The translations under genes were made by a program, and so were the position numbers. Below, piece by piece: positions 39,405 through 48,312 of a stretch of DNA of 55,568 nt. Source of the stretch: Candidatus Phosphitivorax anaerolimi (lineage in GTDB: Bacteria > Desulfobacterota > Desulfomonilia > UBA1062); the NCBI GenBank assembly GCA_001896555.1, contig MPOS01000005.1:1-55568 (forward strand), in the 5' to 3' direction. The first letter of the stretch is position 1, and every line of letters starts with the position of its first letter. Under the pieces are notes generated by a model, which saw nothing but the letters and a program-made list of their open reading frames with translations, was not told where the DNA came from and did not search any database.

Positions 39405-40496
39405 TCAGATCGAGCCCTCCACCGAGCGGTTGATGATCTCGTTCATGAACGACTGGACCTTCTCCGGCAACCCCTCGATTTTGATATCGAGAAAACCCCG
39501 GATGATGAGCGAGCGCGCCTGTTCTTCGGTCAGGCCCCGGGTCATGAGATAGCTCAGCTCTTCTCGTGAGATCTTTCCCACCGCTGCCTCGTGCGCAAGG
39601 TTGATGTCGGGATGGGCGCCTTTGAGCTCGGGGATGGAATGGATCACGCCGTTTTCGTTGAGCAGCAGGCCGCTGCACTCCATGTGGCCGAAGGTGCCGG
39701 CCTGCTCGCCGGAGAGAAGCTGCCGGGATACGACCGTACCTCCTTCTGAGACCACCCTGCTGATGATCTCTCCGCTGGCATTCTCGCCTTTGAGGATCAC
39801 GCGGGCGCCGGTATCGAAATATGAATTCCCTTTGCTGAAAATAACCGAATAAAAACGGGCACTTCCACCAGATGCAACATGGGCGATGGGGTTTGTCACG
39901 ATTTTTCTGACCTCGGTCATGCCCACGTAGTTGGAGATGTAGCGGGCCCCCTCGCCCACTGATACGGCGCCCACGGGAAAGACCTCCATGGCGTGGCCCC
40001 AGTTGTGGATCATGGTGTATCCCAGGTGAGCGTTCTTTCCTAGGTAGGTTTCTGTAATGCCTACATGGGTTCCGCTTCTGCCGTGGGTTGCGGTGGTGCA
40101 GCCGTTGACGATGTTCAGCTCAGCCCCTTCACCAAGCTCGATGATGTTGTGGATGAACTGGCGGGAGCCTGTCTCGCCGAACAGGAAGGCTGCCTGGAGC
40201 GGCTCTTCGATCCTGACTCCGGGCTCAACGAAGACATAGTAGCCCACCGGCTCCATACCGGCGGCCTGCAGGGTCGTTTCGCTGGTCTCGCGTGAGACTA
40301 CGTTGAAGAAGAGCTTTTCACGCACATGGGGATAGGCGTCAAAGGCCTGCTTCAGGGGCAGCACCACCAGCCCTTCGATGTGGCAGCGACTCTCCATAAC
40401 GGTATGGTCCAGGACCATGAAGTTCCCGCAGCTGGCTATGCAGGAATCATAGCCGATATCGGTCAGTCTGCCGGTATCTATCTGTACGGTATTCAT
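39405..40496 (-). CDS. SufB/SufD-family Fe-S scaffold protein, short form
   Basis: A 363-residue SUF scaffold protein that works with SufC. It is shorter than standard SufB (about 470 residues) and has the SufB/D core, with the C-terminal AHEAAVGKISREELSYLMTR region of the beta-helix protein. It resembles the short SufB of archaea and anaerobes in the minimal two-gene SUF (SMS) systems. The frame is open upstream through the sufC end, but the ATG at 40496 overlaps the sufC stop as ATGA and gives a proper N-terminus (MNTVQIDTGRLTDIGYD). SufB or SufD naming is uncertain. Confidence 0.85.
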   Translation of the reverse strand: MNTVQIDTGRLTDIGYDSCIASCGNFMVLDHTVMESRCHIEGLVVLPLKQAFDAYPHVREKLFFNVVSRETSETTLQAAGMEPVGYYVFVEPGVRIEEPLQAAFLFGETGSRQFIHNIIELGEGAELNIVNGCTTATHGRSGTHVGITETYLGKNAHLGYTMIHNWGHAMEVFPVGAVSVGEGARYISNYVGMTEVRKIVTNPIAHVASGGSARFYSVIFSKGNSYFDTGARVILKGENASGEIISRVVSEGGTVVSRQLLSGEQAGTFGHMECSGLLLNENGVIHSIPELKGAHPDINLAHEAAVGKISREELSYLMTRGLTEEQARSLIIRGFLDIKIEGLPEKVQSFMNEIINRSVEGSI

Positions 40497-41260
40497 AGCG
40501 CACCCTTGTTTTCTTCGCAGAATTTCTCGGCAAAACACGAGCTGCATTTGTTGTAGCCGTCTCTGCGAATCTCTTCGAAGATCTCGCCGGGCGCGCCGCA
40601 ACCGAGCACGTGGCCGTTCATGATGACAAAGGCGATGTCCGCCTTGATGTAATCGAGGATGAAACCGGTATGGGTAATGATGATTGCAGATCGTTTTCTT
40701 TTAGAGATGGGCTGGTCCTTTTCCAGGATGATCCGCAGGCCTTCGGCGATGACGGAGATGTTCTCGATATCCACGCCGGATTCGGGCTCGTCGAGAAGCA
40801 GAAGGTCCGGCATCTGGATCATGAGCTGGAGAACCTCGGACCGTTTGCGCTCGCCCCCGGAGAAACCCACGTTGATGTCCCTGTCGAGATATCCGGTGAG
40901 GTTGAGCAGCTGGGCATACTCAGCGATTTTTTCGGGTGTATGCCGGTTCAGTGTTTGGAGCAGGGTCCGGAGCCTCACGCCCTTGATAGAGGGTGGATAT
41001 TGGAAGGAAAGCCCGATGCCCAGGCGAGAGCGTTCGTCTACCGAGAGCCGGGAGATGTCATGATCCTTGAAGGTGATGGAACCCTGGGTGATCTCATAGC
41101 CTGGCAGGCCTAAGATCGCGCCCATCAGTGTGCTTTTGCCCGAGCCGTTCGGTCCGAAGATAATGGCGGTTCTGCCCATATCGAGGGAGAGGTCGATTCC
41201 TTTGAGGATCTCTTTGCCTTCCACCGATACGTGCAGGTCGGTTATTTGGAGAAATGACAT
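40493..41260 (-). CDS. sufC: Fe-S assembly ATPase SufC with Cys-rich tail
   Basis: ABC-type ATPase that drives cluster assembly on SufB. Walker A GPNGSGKS is at 36-43, the signature FSGGE at 133-137, and Walker B LLLLDEPESGVD follows at 153-164. The 255-residue protein ends with an extra segment carrying C239, C242 and C248 (KCSSCFAEKFC), which is not part of the E. coli SufC end. It starts the two-gene SUF operon and overlaps the scaffold gene by four bases. No SufS, SufU or IscU is in the window. Confidence 0.93.
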   Translation of the reverse strand: MSFLQITDLHVSVEGKEILKGIDLSLDMGRTAIIFGPNGSGKSTLMGAILGLPGYEITQGSITFKDHDISRLSVDERSRLGIGLSFQYPPSIKGVRLRTLLQTLNRHTPEKIAEYAQLLNLTGYLDRDINVGFSGGERKRSEVLQLMIQMPDLLLLDEPESGVDIENISVIAEGLRIILEKDQPISKRKRSAIIITHTGFILDYIKADIAFVIMNGHVLGCGAPGEIFEEIRRDGYNKCSSCFAEKFCEENKGAL

Positions 41261-41304
41261 GTACTAGTCCCTTCGTGTGTGAGCTTAAGAAATCTGTCCA
41301 TCCC

Positions 41305-41333
41305 CTTATCTTTGAAGCAATGAGAAATGTCAA
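41305..41333 (-). promoter_or_regulatory. Candidate SUF operon promoter
   Basis: On the minus strand a perfect TTGACA (41333-41328), 17-base spacer and GATAAG (41310-41305), about 45 bases before the sufC start. No adjacent Rrf2/IscR-type gene was seen. Confidence 0.5.
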
Positions 41334-41435
41334 GCCGTCCCTTGCTCCATACCGGCCCTGTACAAGAAAAAATCTCTCGTGTATGGTGGGCCTTAGGTTC
41401 CCTTAGCAAATAAAGCAAAGCTTAAGAGGTGCCTC

Positions 41436-42017
41436 ATGAAGATGATAGAAACCATGCTCTTTGAAAGACCTGGCAACCAGAACACTTCCCACTGCATCGA
41501 GATGGTGGTGAAACAGGTAAAGGAACACGGCAGAAAGCACGTGGTGGTGGCTTCCACCAGCGGGAAAACAGCGATGGCCTTTTACAAGGCCCTTGCGGGC
41601 GCCGGTGCGAATCTCGTGGTGGTCACCCATTCTGTGGGCTTCAAGGAGCCGGGTCTTGACGAGTTCGATCCCCAGGTCCGCAAGCAGCTCCGGAAAGCCA
41701 AAGTACCTGTTCATACAGGGACCATCCTCACCCACTCGCTGGAAAAGTCCTTGATGGACAACTTCCGGGGCATCTATCCGGGATATCTCATTGCGAACAC
41801 GCTCCGGTGCTTCGGCGAAGGGACCAAGGTCGCGCTCGAAATCGTGATGGAGGCCTGCGACGCAGGGCTGGTCCCGGAAGATCAGGAAGTGCTCGGGGTC
41901 GGCGGCACCTACCGGGGGTCTGACACGGTTCTGCTCGTCAGGTCGAAACCTTCGAAGCGCTTCCTGGAGATGGACGTACTGGAGGTTCTCGCCAGGTCCA
42001 GGGGCAGAGGAAACTGA
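41436..42017 (+). CDS. Stand-alone pyruvate kinase alpha/beta-domain protein
   Basis: A 193-residue protein that corresponds to the C-terminal alpha/beta (allosteric) domain of pyruvate kinase without its catalytic barrel. VVVASTSGKTAMAFYKAL and ANLVVVTHSVGF are typical. Such solo domains are found in several anaerobic bacteria and archaea; their role is not known to me, perhaps nucleotide or sugar-phosphate binding. No other glycolytic gene is near. It is separated from mutL by a 500-base gap. Confidence 0.85.
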   Translation: MKMIETMLFERPGNQNTSHCIEMVVKQVKEHGRKHVVVASTSGKTAMAFYKALAGAGANLVVVTHSVGFKEPGLDEFDPQVRKQLRKAKVPVHTGTILTHSLEKSLMDNFRGIYPGYLIANTLRCFGEGTKVALEIVMEACDAGLVPEDQEVLGVGGTYRGSDTVLLVRSKPSKRFLEMDVLEVLARSRGRGN

Positions 42018-42530
42018 GGTGCCAGGTATCCGGCAGGCAGGCCTGCCGGTATTTGCCCGCTGGCCGCTATCCTGTACCAAACTCCACCACTGCAACAAGA
42101 GCTCATTGTTGATCATATGTTCACATGAGAAACCATTCATAACAGTTGATGGAGACCAAAGCATCCAGTCACCCAGTGCAGCCGATCACGATGACACATT
42201 CAGAACTGATTCCGCACCCTATTCCGCCTGGTTTCTTCGCAATCATGCTGGGAATGGCTATTTCACATCTCAAGTCCTTGATGACCTGCCGCCTGCAACA
42301 GGGATACTGCATTTCGACAGGCTCAAGGTGACACGGCGGCGGACAAGCAGTTTCAGGAACGGCTGCATCCAGCGCATCCCGGCGTCCCATGCGGCTTTGC
42401 CCATCCTTATAGGTTGACTTCTCGGAGCGATCTCTATAGCCTGTAGTGAAAGGATATTGGTTGGTTGTACCCTTCCCGGAGCAGGCACCTGCACCGGAGT
42501 GGTGAACAAATAGGGACAGGAAATCGAGTC
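42018..42530. other. Long gap between the PK-domain gene and mutL
   Basis: A gap of 513 bases with no supported gene. It contains the GC-rich hairpin at 42030-42049, an inverted repeat CAACAA/TTGTTG at 42092-42110 and a 60-codon frame (from 42149) with PPGFFAIMLGMA, loosely like the first helix of TehA-type anion channels. It may be a decayed locus. Confidence 0.5.
42030..42049 (+). terminator. GC-rich hairpin after the PK-domain gene
   Basis: CCGGCAGGC and GCCTGCCGG form a perfect 9-bp stem with a nominal two-base loop, starting 12 bases after the stop. Only a short TATTT follows, so it is a weak intrinsic terminator. Confidence 0.4.
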
Positions 42531-44390
42531 ATGGGTATCATACGCATTCTCGACCAGGAGATCATCAACCAGATAGCGGCCGGAGAGGTTATCGAAAGGC
42601 CGGCCTCGGTGGTCAAGGAGCTCCTGGAAAACGCCGTGGACGCAGGCGCGCGAAGCATCAACATCGAGGTGGAGGGGAACGGTCTCGACCTCATCCGCAT
42701 GGCGGATGACGGCTGCGGCATGTCGGGAGACGAGCTGGAGCTTGCCATTCTCCGCCACGCGACGAGCAAGATCGAGCACGCCCGGGAGCTCTTTTCGATC
42801 CGCACCCTGGGTTTCAGGGGAGAGGCCCTTCCGAGCATCCTGTCGGTGAGCAGGTCCCGGGTCTCTTCGCGCGGGCGGGGCGAGAATATCGGCTGGTCCT
42901 TCGATCTGGAGGCCGGAGAGGTGCGGGAAAGGGTTCGCAAAGGCATGGCGCAGGGCACGGTGGTGGAGGTAAGGGACCTGTTCTTCAACACGCCTGCACG
43001 GAGAAAATTCCTCAAATCAACGGCAACCGAGCAGCGCCATATCATCGACGTGGTTTCCCGCTATGCCCTGGCCTATCCGGAAAAGCGGTTTTCTCTTTCC
43101 ATGAACGGCCGCACGGTCCTGAACCTGCGGGAGGGTTCGACGCTTGAAGAGCGGGTTCTGAACATCTGGGGAAAGGCGGTCAGGGGAAAGCTGCACACGC
43201 TCTCAGATGAGAGACCGAGCCTGAGCATTCACGGCATTCTCGCATCTCCCGAGGTTTCGAGGCCGGGCAGGAGCGGGATATACACCTATGTGAACAGACG
43301 ATCCGTCATGGACCCTACCCTGCGCACGGCCGTGCTGGAAGGATACCGGGGCCTGCTCATGAAGCACCGCTATCCCCTGGCGATTCTCTTCCTCGACCTG
43401 GATCCTGCCGAGGTCGACGTGAATGTTCATCCGGCAAAGGCGGAGGTGAGGTTCAGGAATGCATCCGCCGTGTTCGGCATGGTCGTATCCTGTGTGAGCA
43501 AAGCACTGTCTGTGCAGGCCGATGCACCGGGAGCTCACCTTGCCTCTCGGCCCCGAAAGGGAAGCACGGAACACCGGGTGGAAGAGCATACAGCCCCGTA
43601 CCGGGAACCGGCATCCGGCGGGGGGCCTCAAGCCGCCGCGACACCGCGCCCGAAAGGGGCGGCTGGAGACGGATTTCATGGCTGGCCTCATTCCGGGAAA
43701 GATTCCGGAAGGGCCCCGGAATCCTGCGCCTCGCAGCAGTATCCCACCCCTGAACCGCAGCCTGCGGTTCAGGAAGACCTCTTCGAGCTCAGGTCACCCT
43801 GCCGGCGGTATACGGACAAGGTCTTTGTCGGCGTGTTGCACAACACCTATATCCTTCTCGAGGACGAAACATCTCTGTATATTCTCGACCAGCATGCAGC
43901 ACATGAGCGTGTCACCTTCGAGAGGCTGAAGAATTCCGGATCAGCCGCCCCGGAGCCCCGGCAGGCGCTTCTGAGCCCGCTCGTCATCGAACTGTCTCCT
44001 GCGGAGTTCCGGGCCTATGAGGAGATGGCGGACGACATCGGGCTCTCCGGCATCGAAACCGAGCCCTTCGGGGATGCGGCGATCGCGGTAAGGGCCTTTC
44101 CCTCTATCCTGGAAGGGAAAGACCTGAAAGGGATCATCCTCGACCTGCTGGGCGCTTTCATGGAAGGCGACTTCAGGAAAAAGGACCATCGGCACGATGT
44201 GCTCGCCCGGATCGCATGCCACGGGAGCGTGCGTGCAGGCAGGAGACTCGGCCGTGAAGAGGTGCTCAGGCTGCTCGAAGACCTCGACGAGGTGGACTCG
44301 CCGGTGACCTGCCCGCATGGAAGGCCTCTGTTCAAGCGTATCGGAAGGGATGAAATCGAGCGGTGGATCGGAAGACGCCCCTTATCGTGA
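42531..44390 (+). CDS. mutL: DNA mismatch repair protein MutL (endonuclease type)
   Basis: ATPase and nicking endonuclease of mismatch repair, 619 residues. The GHL ATPase motifs are ENAVDA (33-38), ADDGCGM and TLGFRGEALPSI. A variable linker (about 330-415) is rich in Pro, Gly and Ala. The C-terminal endonuclease motif DQHAAHERVTFE is at 453-464, and CPHGRP lies near the end, so it should cut DNA itself, unlike E. coli MutL. The start at 42531 was chosen by the family N-terminus. It overlaps miaA by 28 bases. Confidence 0.95.
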   Translation: MGIIRILDQEIINQIAAGEVIERPASVVKELLENAVDAGARSINIEVEGNGLDLIRMADDGCGMSGDELELAILRHATSKIEHARELFSIRTLGFRGEALPSILSVSRSRVSSRGRGENIGWSFDLEAGEVRERVRKGMAQGTVVEVRDLFFNTPARRKFLKSTATEQRHIIDVVSRYALAYPEKRFSLSMNGRTVLNLREGSTLEERVLNIWGKAVRGKLHTLSDERPSLSIHGILASPEVSRPGRSGIYTYVNRRSVMDPTLRTAVLEGYRGLLMKHRYPLAILFLDLDPAEVDVNVHPAKAEVRFRNASAVFGMVVSCVSKALSVQADAPGAHLASRPRKGSTEHRVEEHTAPYREPASGGGPQAAATPRPKGAAGDGFHGWPHSGKDSGRAPESCASQQYPTPEPQPAVQEDLFELRSPCRRYTDKVFVGVLHNTYILLEDETSLYILDQHAAHERVTFERLKNSGSAAPEPRQALLSPLVIELSPAEFRAYEEMADDIGLSGIETEPFGDAAIAVRAFPSILEGKDLKGIILDLLGAFMEGDFRKKDHRHDVLARIACHGSVRAGRRLGREEVLRLLEDLDEVDSPVTCPHGRPLFKRIGRDEIERWIGRRPLS

Positions 44391-45304
44391 TCACCGGCCC
44401 GACCGGCTCGGGCAAGACAGCGGCCGCGCTCAAGCTGGCGGAGAAGCATCCTCTGGAGGTCATCTCCGCTGATTCCATGCAGGTATACCGCCACATGGAC
44501 ATCGCCACGGCGAAACCATCGACTGAAGAACTCTCTATTCTTCCCCACCACCTCATCGATGTGGTGGACCCGGATGAGGAGTTCAATGCTGGCATGTTCG
44601 TCACCCTTGCCCGGCAGAAGATCCGCGAGGTCCGCTCCCGGGGTGCGATACCCCTGGTAGTGGGCGGTACGGGCCTGTACATCAAGGCCCTCATCTATGG
44701 GCTGGCTCCCGCACCGCCCCGGTCTGACAGGGTGAGAGCGCACCTGCGAGCCGTGGCGGACAGGAAAGGCAGCCCGCACCTCTGGCGGCTGCTCTCCAGG
44801 CTCGACCCAAAGACCACCCGGAACCTGGGCGAGAACGACCGGGTGCGCATCATCAGGGCACTGGAGATCATGATTCTCACGGGCAGGAGGCCGAGCGATT
44901 TCTATCAGGAACACGGCTTTTCACGCCCGTTCTGCGAGGCGCGTATCGTGTGCATTGTGCCCCGCCGGCAGCGGCTCTACGAGAACATCAACTCCCGGGT
45001 GGTCCGGATGGTGGAGATGGGGCTGATCGATGAGACGAAAAGTCTCCTCGCCCTCGGGTACAGTCCTTCACTGCGGAGCATGCAGACCCTGGCCTACAAG
45101 CACATTGTCGACTTTTTAGAGTCGAAGATCGGCCTGGATCTTGCCATATCGCTGATCCAGCGCGATACCAGGAGGTATGCGAAGCGGCAGCTCACGTGGA
45201 TGAGATCGCACTATGACCCCGGCTCGTTCCTTTCCCCGGAAGAGGCCTTGCCGGTCCTTGAGAGCATGCTCCGCGCCGAGTTTCCGGACCGCTCCGGAAT
45301 ATGA
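44363..45304 (+). CDS. miaA: tRNA dimethylallyltransferase MiaA
   Basis: Adds a dimethylallyl group to A37 of tRNAs reading U-starting codons, 313 residues. The P-loop GPTGSGKT is at 12-19 and the SADSMQVYRHMDIATAKP stretch follows; later ones are PLVVGGTGLYIKALIYGL and YAKRQLTWMR. It starts at GTG inside the mutL end, with only a weak ribosome site, which suggests coupling to mutL. The mutL-miaA order is conserved widely. Confidence 0.94.
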   Translation: MDRKTPLIVITGPTGSGKTAAALKLAEKHPLEVISADSMQVYRHMDIATAKPSTEELSILPHHLIDVVDPDEEFNAGMFVTLARQKIREVRSRGAIPLVVGGTGLYIKALIYGLAPAPPRSDRVRAHLRAVADRKGSPHLWRLLSRLDPKTTRNLGENDRVRIIRALEIMILTGRRPSDFYQEHGFSRPFCEARIVCIVPRRQRLYENINSRVVRMVEMGLIDETKSLLALGYSPSLRSMQTLAYKHIVDFLESKIGLDLAISLIQRDTRRYAKRQLTWMRSHYDPGSFLSPEEALPVLESMLRAEFPDRSGI

Positions 45305-45317
45305 TCTTCATCGCTCC

Positions 45318-45337
45318 CCGGGGTATCTCAACCCCGG
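45318..45337 (+). other. Hairpin between miaA and ttcA
   Basis: CCGGGGT (45318-45324) pairs with ACCCCGG (45331-45337) around a six-base loop, 13 bases after miaA. No T-run follows, so it may act in RNA stability rather than termination. Confidence 0.4.
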
Positions 45338-45430
45338 CGAAACAGGACCGAAATTTCCGATGTGCCGGCGGTAATACGATGGAATCTTTCGAGTATTGCA
45401 AATCCCATGATATGTGATAAGGAACACTAC

Positions 45431-46198
45431 GTGAACCACAACAGCAGAAGATATTTTGAAAAGCGCCTCCGGAAAAAGGTGGGAACCGCCATTCACGACT
45501 ACGGAATGATCAGGCAGGGTGACAGGATCATGGTGGCGGTCTCCGGTGGGAAGGATTCCCTGGTGCTCCTGAAGGTTCTCATCGATCTTCAGAAGTCTGC
45601 ACCGGTGGAGTACGAGGTATTTCCGGTCCATCTCTCCACCGGCTTCGAGAAGGACTTTCCGCGGATTGCCGAGTGGGCCCGCAGCACTCTGGGGACAGAG
45701 ATCCGGGTGATCGAAACCGGCATATCCGATATTCTGGCCCGGGTGTCTGACCCGGAGAAAAGCCCCTGCGCCCTGTGCTCGAGGCTGCGGAGGGGGAGGC
45801 TCTATAGCCTTGCCCGGGAAGAAGGTTTTTCTTCCATCGCCCTGGGGCACCACCTCGACGACATCATCGAGACATTCTTTCTGCGGTGCTTCTATACGGG
45901 CCAGATCGGGGCCATGGCGCCTGTCAGGTTTTCGAACGACGGCCGCAACCGGGTGATCAGACCGCTTGCCTATTGCAAGCTCACGCTGGTGGAGGCGTAT
46001 TTCAGGTTTATGGATATCGCGCCGGTATCCTATGCATGCATGATCCGCCCGGACAGCAAGCGCGAGCAGATAAGGGAGTATTTGCGCATCCTGGAGAAAG
46101 ACAACCCGAAGATGAAAAACTCGATCTTCGCGTCGCTGGGCAATATTGATATGAAGAGCCTGTGCCTGAAGGGAGATTATCGTGCGCATACTCATTGA
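45431..46198 (+). CDS. ttcA: TtcA-like tRNA thiolation PP-loop enzyme
   Basis: ATP pyrophosphatase-type protein of the TtcA family, which inserts sulphur at C32 of tRNAs. The PP-loop SGGKDS is at 38-43 from the start chosen here, with the CALCSRLRRGRLY Cys pair and ALGHHLDDIIETFFL as family signatures. The GTG at 45431 is preferred because AAGGA lies 7 bases upstream; an ATG at 45407 would add 8 residues but has no ribosome site. TtcA proteins hold a [4Fe-4S] cluster. The end overlaps the Sua5 gene by 17 bases. Confidence 0.88.
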   Translation: MNHNSRRYFEKRLRKKVGTAIHDYGMIRQGDRIMVAVSGGKDSLVLLKVLIDLQKSAPVEYEVFPVHLSTGFEKDFPRIAEWARSTLGTEIRVIETGISDILARVSDPEKSPCALCSRLRRGRLYSLAREEGFSSIALGHHLDDIIETFFLRCFYTGQIGAMAPVRFSNDGRNRVIRPLAYCKLTLVEAYFRFMDIAPVSYACMIRPDSKREQIREYLRILEKDNPKMKNSIFASLGNIDMKSLCLKGDYRAHTH

Positions 46199-46790
46199 CC
46201 CACGAACGCGAAAGCCGAGGATCGTCAAGCGGGTGGCAGAGATCCTCACCTCTGGCGGGATCATCGTCTATCCCACGGATACGGTCTATGGGCTTGGATG
46301 CTGCATCACGAACAAGAAGGGGATCGACACGATCAACTCGATCAAGGCTTCGGTAAAGCCCAGGAGCATCATGTTCTCCGATTTTCAGACCATCAGCCGC
46401 TATGCAAAGGTATCGAACGAGGCCTTCCGGATTATGCGGAACCTGCTGCCCGGCCCCTACACCATCATTCTGCCCGCCACCCGGCTGGTTCCCAGGCTGC
46501 TTCAGTCGAACCGGAAGTCTATCGGGGTCAGGATTCCAGACCACTGGTTCTGCAAGGCCATCGTGGATGAGATCGGCGAGCCCATCATCACCACGAGTGT
46601 GCCCCTGTCGCACGAGCGGGTGCACATCGACCCCGTTGAGATCGAGCGCGACCTGGGCCACCGGGTTGATGCCATTGTCGACAGCGGCATCCTCCCCGAC
46701 ATTCCATCCACGGTGATATCTCTGGAGACCGACACACCGGTAGTCATCCGTCAAGGTTTGGGGCCGGTGGAGGCGTTTATCAGCTCATGA
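46182..46790 (+). CDS. L-threonylcarbamoyladenylate synthase (Sua5/YciO/YrdC family)
   Basis: Makes the threonylcarbamoyl-AMP used for t6A modification of tRNA. The 202 residues hold the YrdC fold with IIVYPTDTVYGLGCC, the KPRSIMFSDF region and LPGPYTIILP. It lacks the extra C-terminal Sua5 domain. Its YciO-like length makes TsaC activity likely but not certain, as YciO itself has lower activity. It starts at GTG with GGAG 7 bases upstream, overlapping ttcA. Confidence 0.9.
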   Translation: MRILIDPRTRKPRIVKRVAEILTSGGIIVYPTDTVYGLGCCITNKKGIDTINSIKASVKPRSIMFSDFQTISRYAKVSNEAFRIMRNLLPGPYTIILPATRLVPRLLQSNRKSIGVRIPDHWFCKAIVDEIGEPIITTSVPLSHERVHIDPVEIERDLGHRVDAIVDSGILPDIPSTVISLETDTPVVIRQGLGPVEAFISS

Positions 46791-46809
46791 GGGAACGAGG
46801 CCTGCTGCC

Positions 46810-48276
46810 ATGAAAAAGATGCTCATCAACGCGTTTCATCCCGAGGAGATCCGGGTTGCAGTCGTGGAAGACGGCATCCTCCAGCAGCTCTACATCGAGA
46901 GCGCTCTCAAGGAGCAGATCAGGGGGAATATCTACAAAGGGCGGATCTCTAAGGTCGAGAAGAGCCTGGATGCCGTATTCATCGACTACGGCAGGGAAAA
47001 GCACGGTCTGCTGCCGCTCAATGACATCAACTGGCGGTTTGTGCCCGGCATGAGCGAGGGCAAGGGATCGCTCGCGCTTCTGAGAAAGGGCATGGAGGTC
47101 CCCGTCCAGGTCAACCGCGAGGAAAAGAACGCCAAAGGCGCCCTGCTCACCATGAACATATCTATCCCCGGGCGCTACATGGTTCTGCTGCCGCGGCAGG
47201 ATCTTGCCGGGATATCCCGGAAGATCGAAGACGAGGCCAAGAGGAAGCGGCTCAAAGACATCATCTCCCAGCTCTCCCCTCCCCCGGACATGGGCCTGAT
47301 CGTGCGCACCGCAGGCATGGACAGGACCAAGGCCGACCTTCAGAAGGACCTGAGCTATCTGCTGCGTCTGTGGAAGAGCATCGAGGAGGGGTTCGCCAAG
47401 GCGCCGTGTCCTTCGCTGATCTACCGAGAAGGGGATATCATCATCCGTTCGATCAGGGATTACTTTACCAGCGACATCTCTGAGATCCTCATCGACGACG
47501 AAGAGACCTGCCGCAGGGCGGTTGTCTTCCTGAAGAGCGTGATGCCCAGGCACAAGAATGTGATCAGGCAGTATCGGCAGAGCAAGCCGCTCTTCACCAA
47601 ATACGATCTGGAGCAGCAGATTCAGAACATATACAGCACCAAGGTCAAGCTGCCCTCTGGCGGAACCCTGGTGATCGAGCCCACCGAGGCCATGGTGGTG
47701 ATCGACGTGAACTCAGGCCAGTCGACCGCAGGCAAAGACATCGAGAATACGGCCCTTTCCACCAACCTCGAGGCCACGGCCGAGATCGCCCGGCAGCTCG
47801 TGCTGCGGGATATCGGCGGGCTCGTGGTCGTGGACTTCATCGACATGCGCGCCAGGGAGAACATGCGCAAGGTGGAGAAGTCCCTCAAAGATGCGCTCAA
47901 GAACGACCGGGCCCACCTGGTGATGGGCAAGATCTCGCAGTTCGGGATCCTGGAGCTCTCGCGCGAGCGCCTATCGTCCACCCTGCTGGAAAAGAGCTAT
48001 GTGAACTGTCCTTATTGCGAAGGCGCAGGCGTGGTGAGATCGGTGGAATCCGCGGCCCTCATGGCCCTGCGTGAGATCCAGCTCTATCTGAACCGCAACA
48101 AACCCGCCGAGTTGAAGGCCGAGCTCTCGCCTGACGTAGCCATGTACCTGCTCAACTCCCAGAGAAAGCATCTGTTGCGTCTGGAACAGGATTTTTCCGT
48201 GAAGATCGAAATCGCCGTAAACCCTGACCTCAAGCGGGACCAGGTGAGGATAGACAGCTGCAGCCAGGGCAGATGA
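46810..48276 (+). CDS. rng: Ribonuclease G (RNase E/G family)
   Basis: Endoribonuclease of 488 residues. An S1 RNA-binding domain (about 38-120) is followed by the DNase-I-like catalytic part with the Mg-binding residues D299 (VVIDVNSG) and D342 (VVDFIDM), and a zinc link C400-P-Y-C403. It matches E. coli RNase G in length and has no RNase E-type C-terminal scaffold. It matures 16S rRNA and degrades mRNA. The gene ends 36 bases before the convergent SDR gene. Confidence 0.94.
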   Translation: MKKMLINAFHPEEIRVAVVEDGILQQLYIESALKEQIRGNIYKGRISKVEKSLDAVFIDYGREKHGLLPLNDINWRFVPGMSEGKGSLALLRKGMEVPVQVNREEKNAKGALLTMNISIPGRYMVLLPRQDLAGISRKIEDEAKRKRLKDIISQLSPPPDMGLIVRTAGMDRTKADLQKDLSYLLRLWKSIEEGFAKAPCPSLIYREGDIIIRSIRDYFTSDISEILIDDEETCRRAVVFLKSVMPRHKNVIRQYRQSKPLFTKYDLEQQIQNIYSTKVKLPSGGTLVIEPTEAMVVIDVNSGQSTAGKDIENTALSTNLEATAEIARQLVLRDIGGLVVVDFIDMRARENMRKVEKSLKDALKNDRAHLVMGKISQFGILELSRERLSSTLLEKSYVNCPYCEGAGVVRSVESAALMALREIQLYLNRNKPAELKAELSPDVAMYLLNSQRKHLLRLEQDFSVKIEIAVNPDLKRDQVRIDSCSQGR

Positions 48277-48312
48277 CACAGAGCCGGATTTTTCTTTTTT
48301 ATATATCGCGGC

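Noticed and set aside
45308-46264. 318-codon frame antisense to ttcA
   Set aside because: The opposite strand carries a clear PP-loop enzyme; the antisense frame shows no motif.
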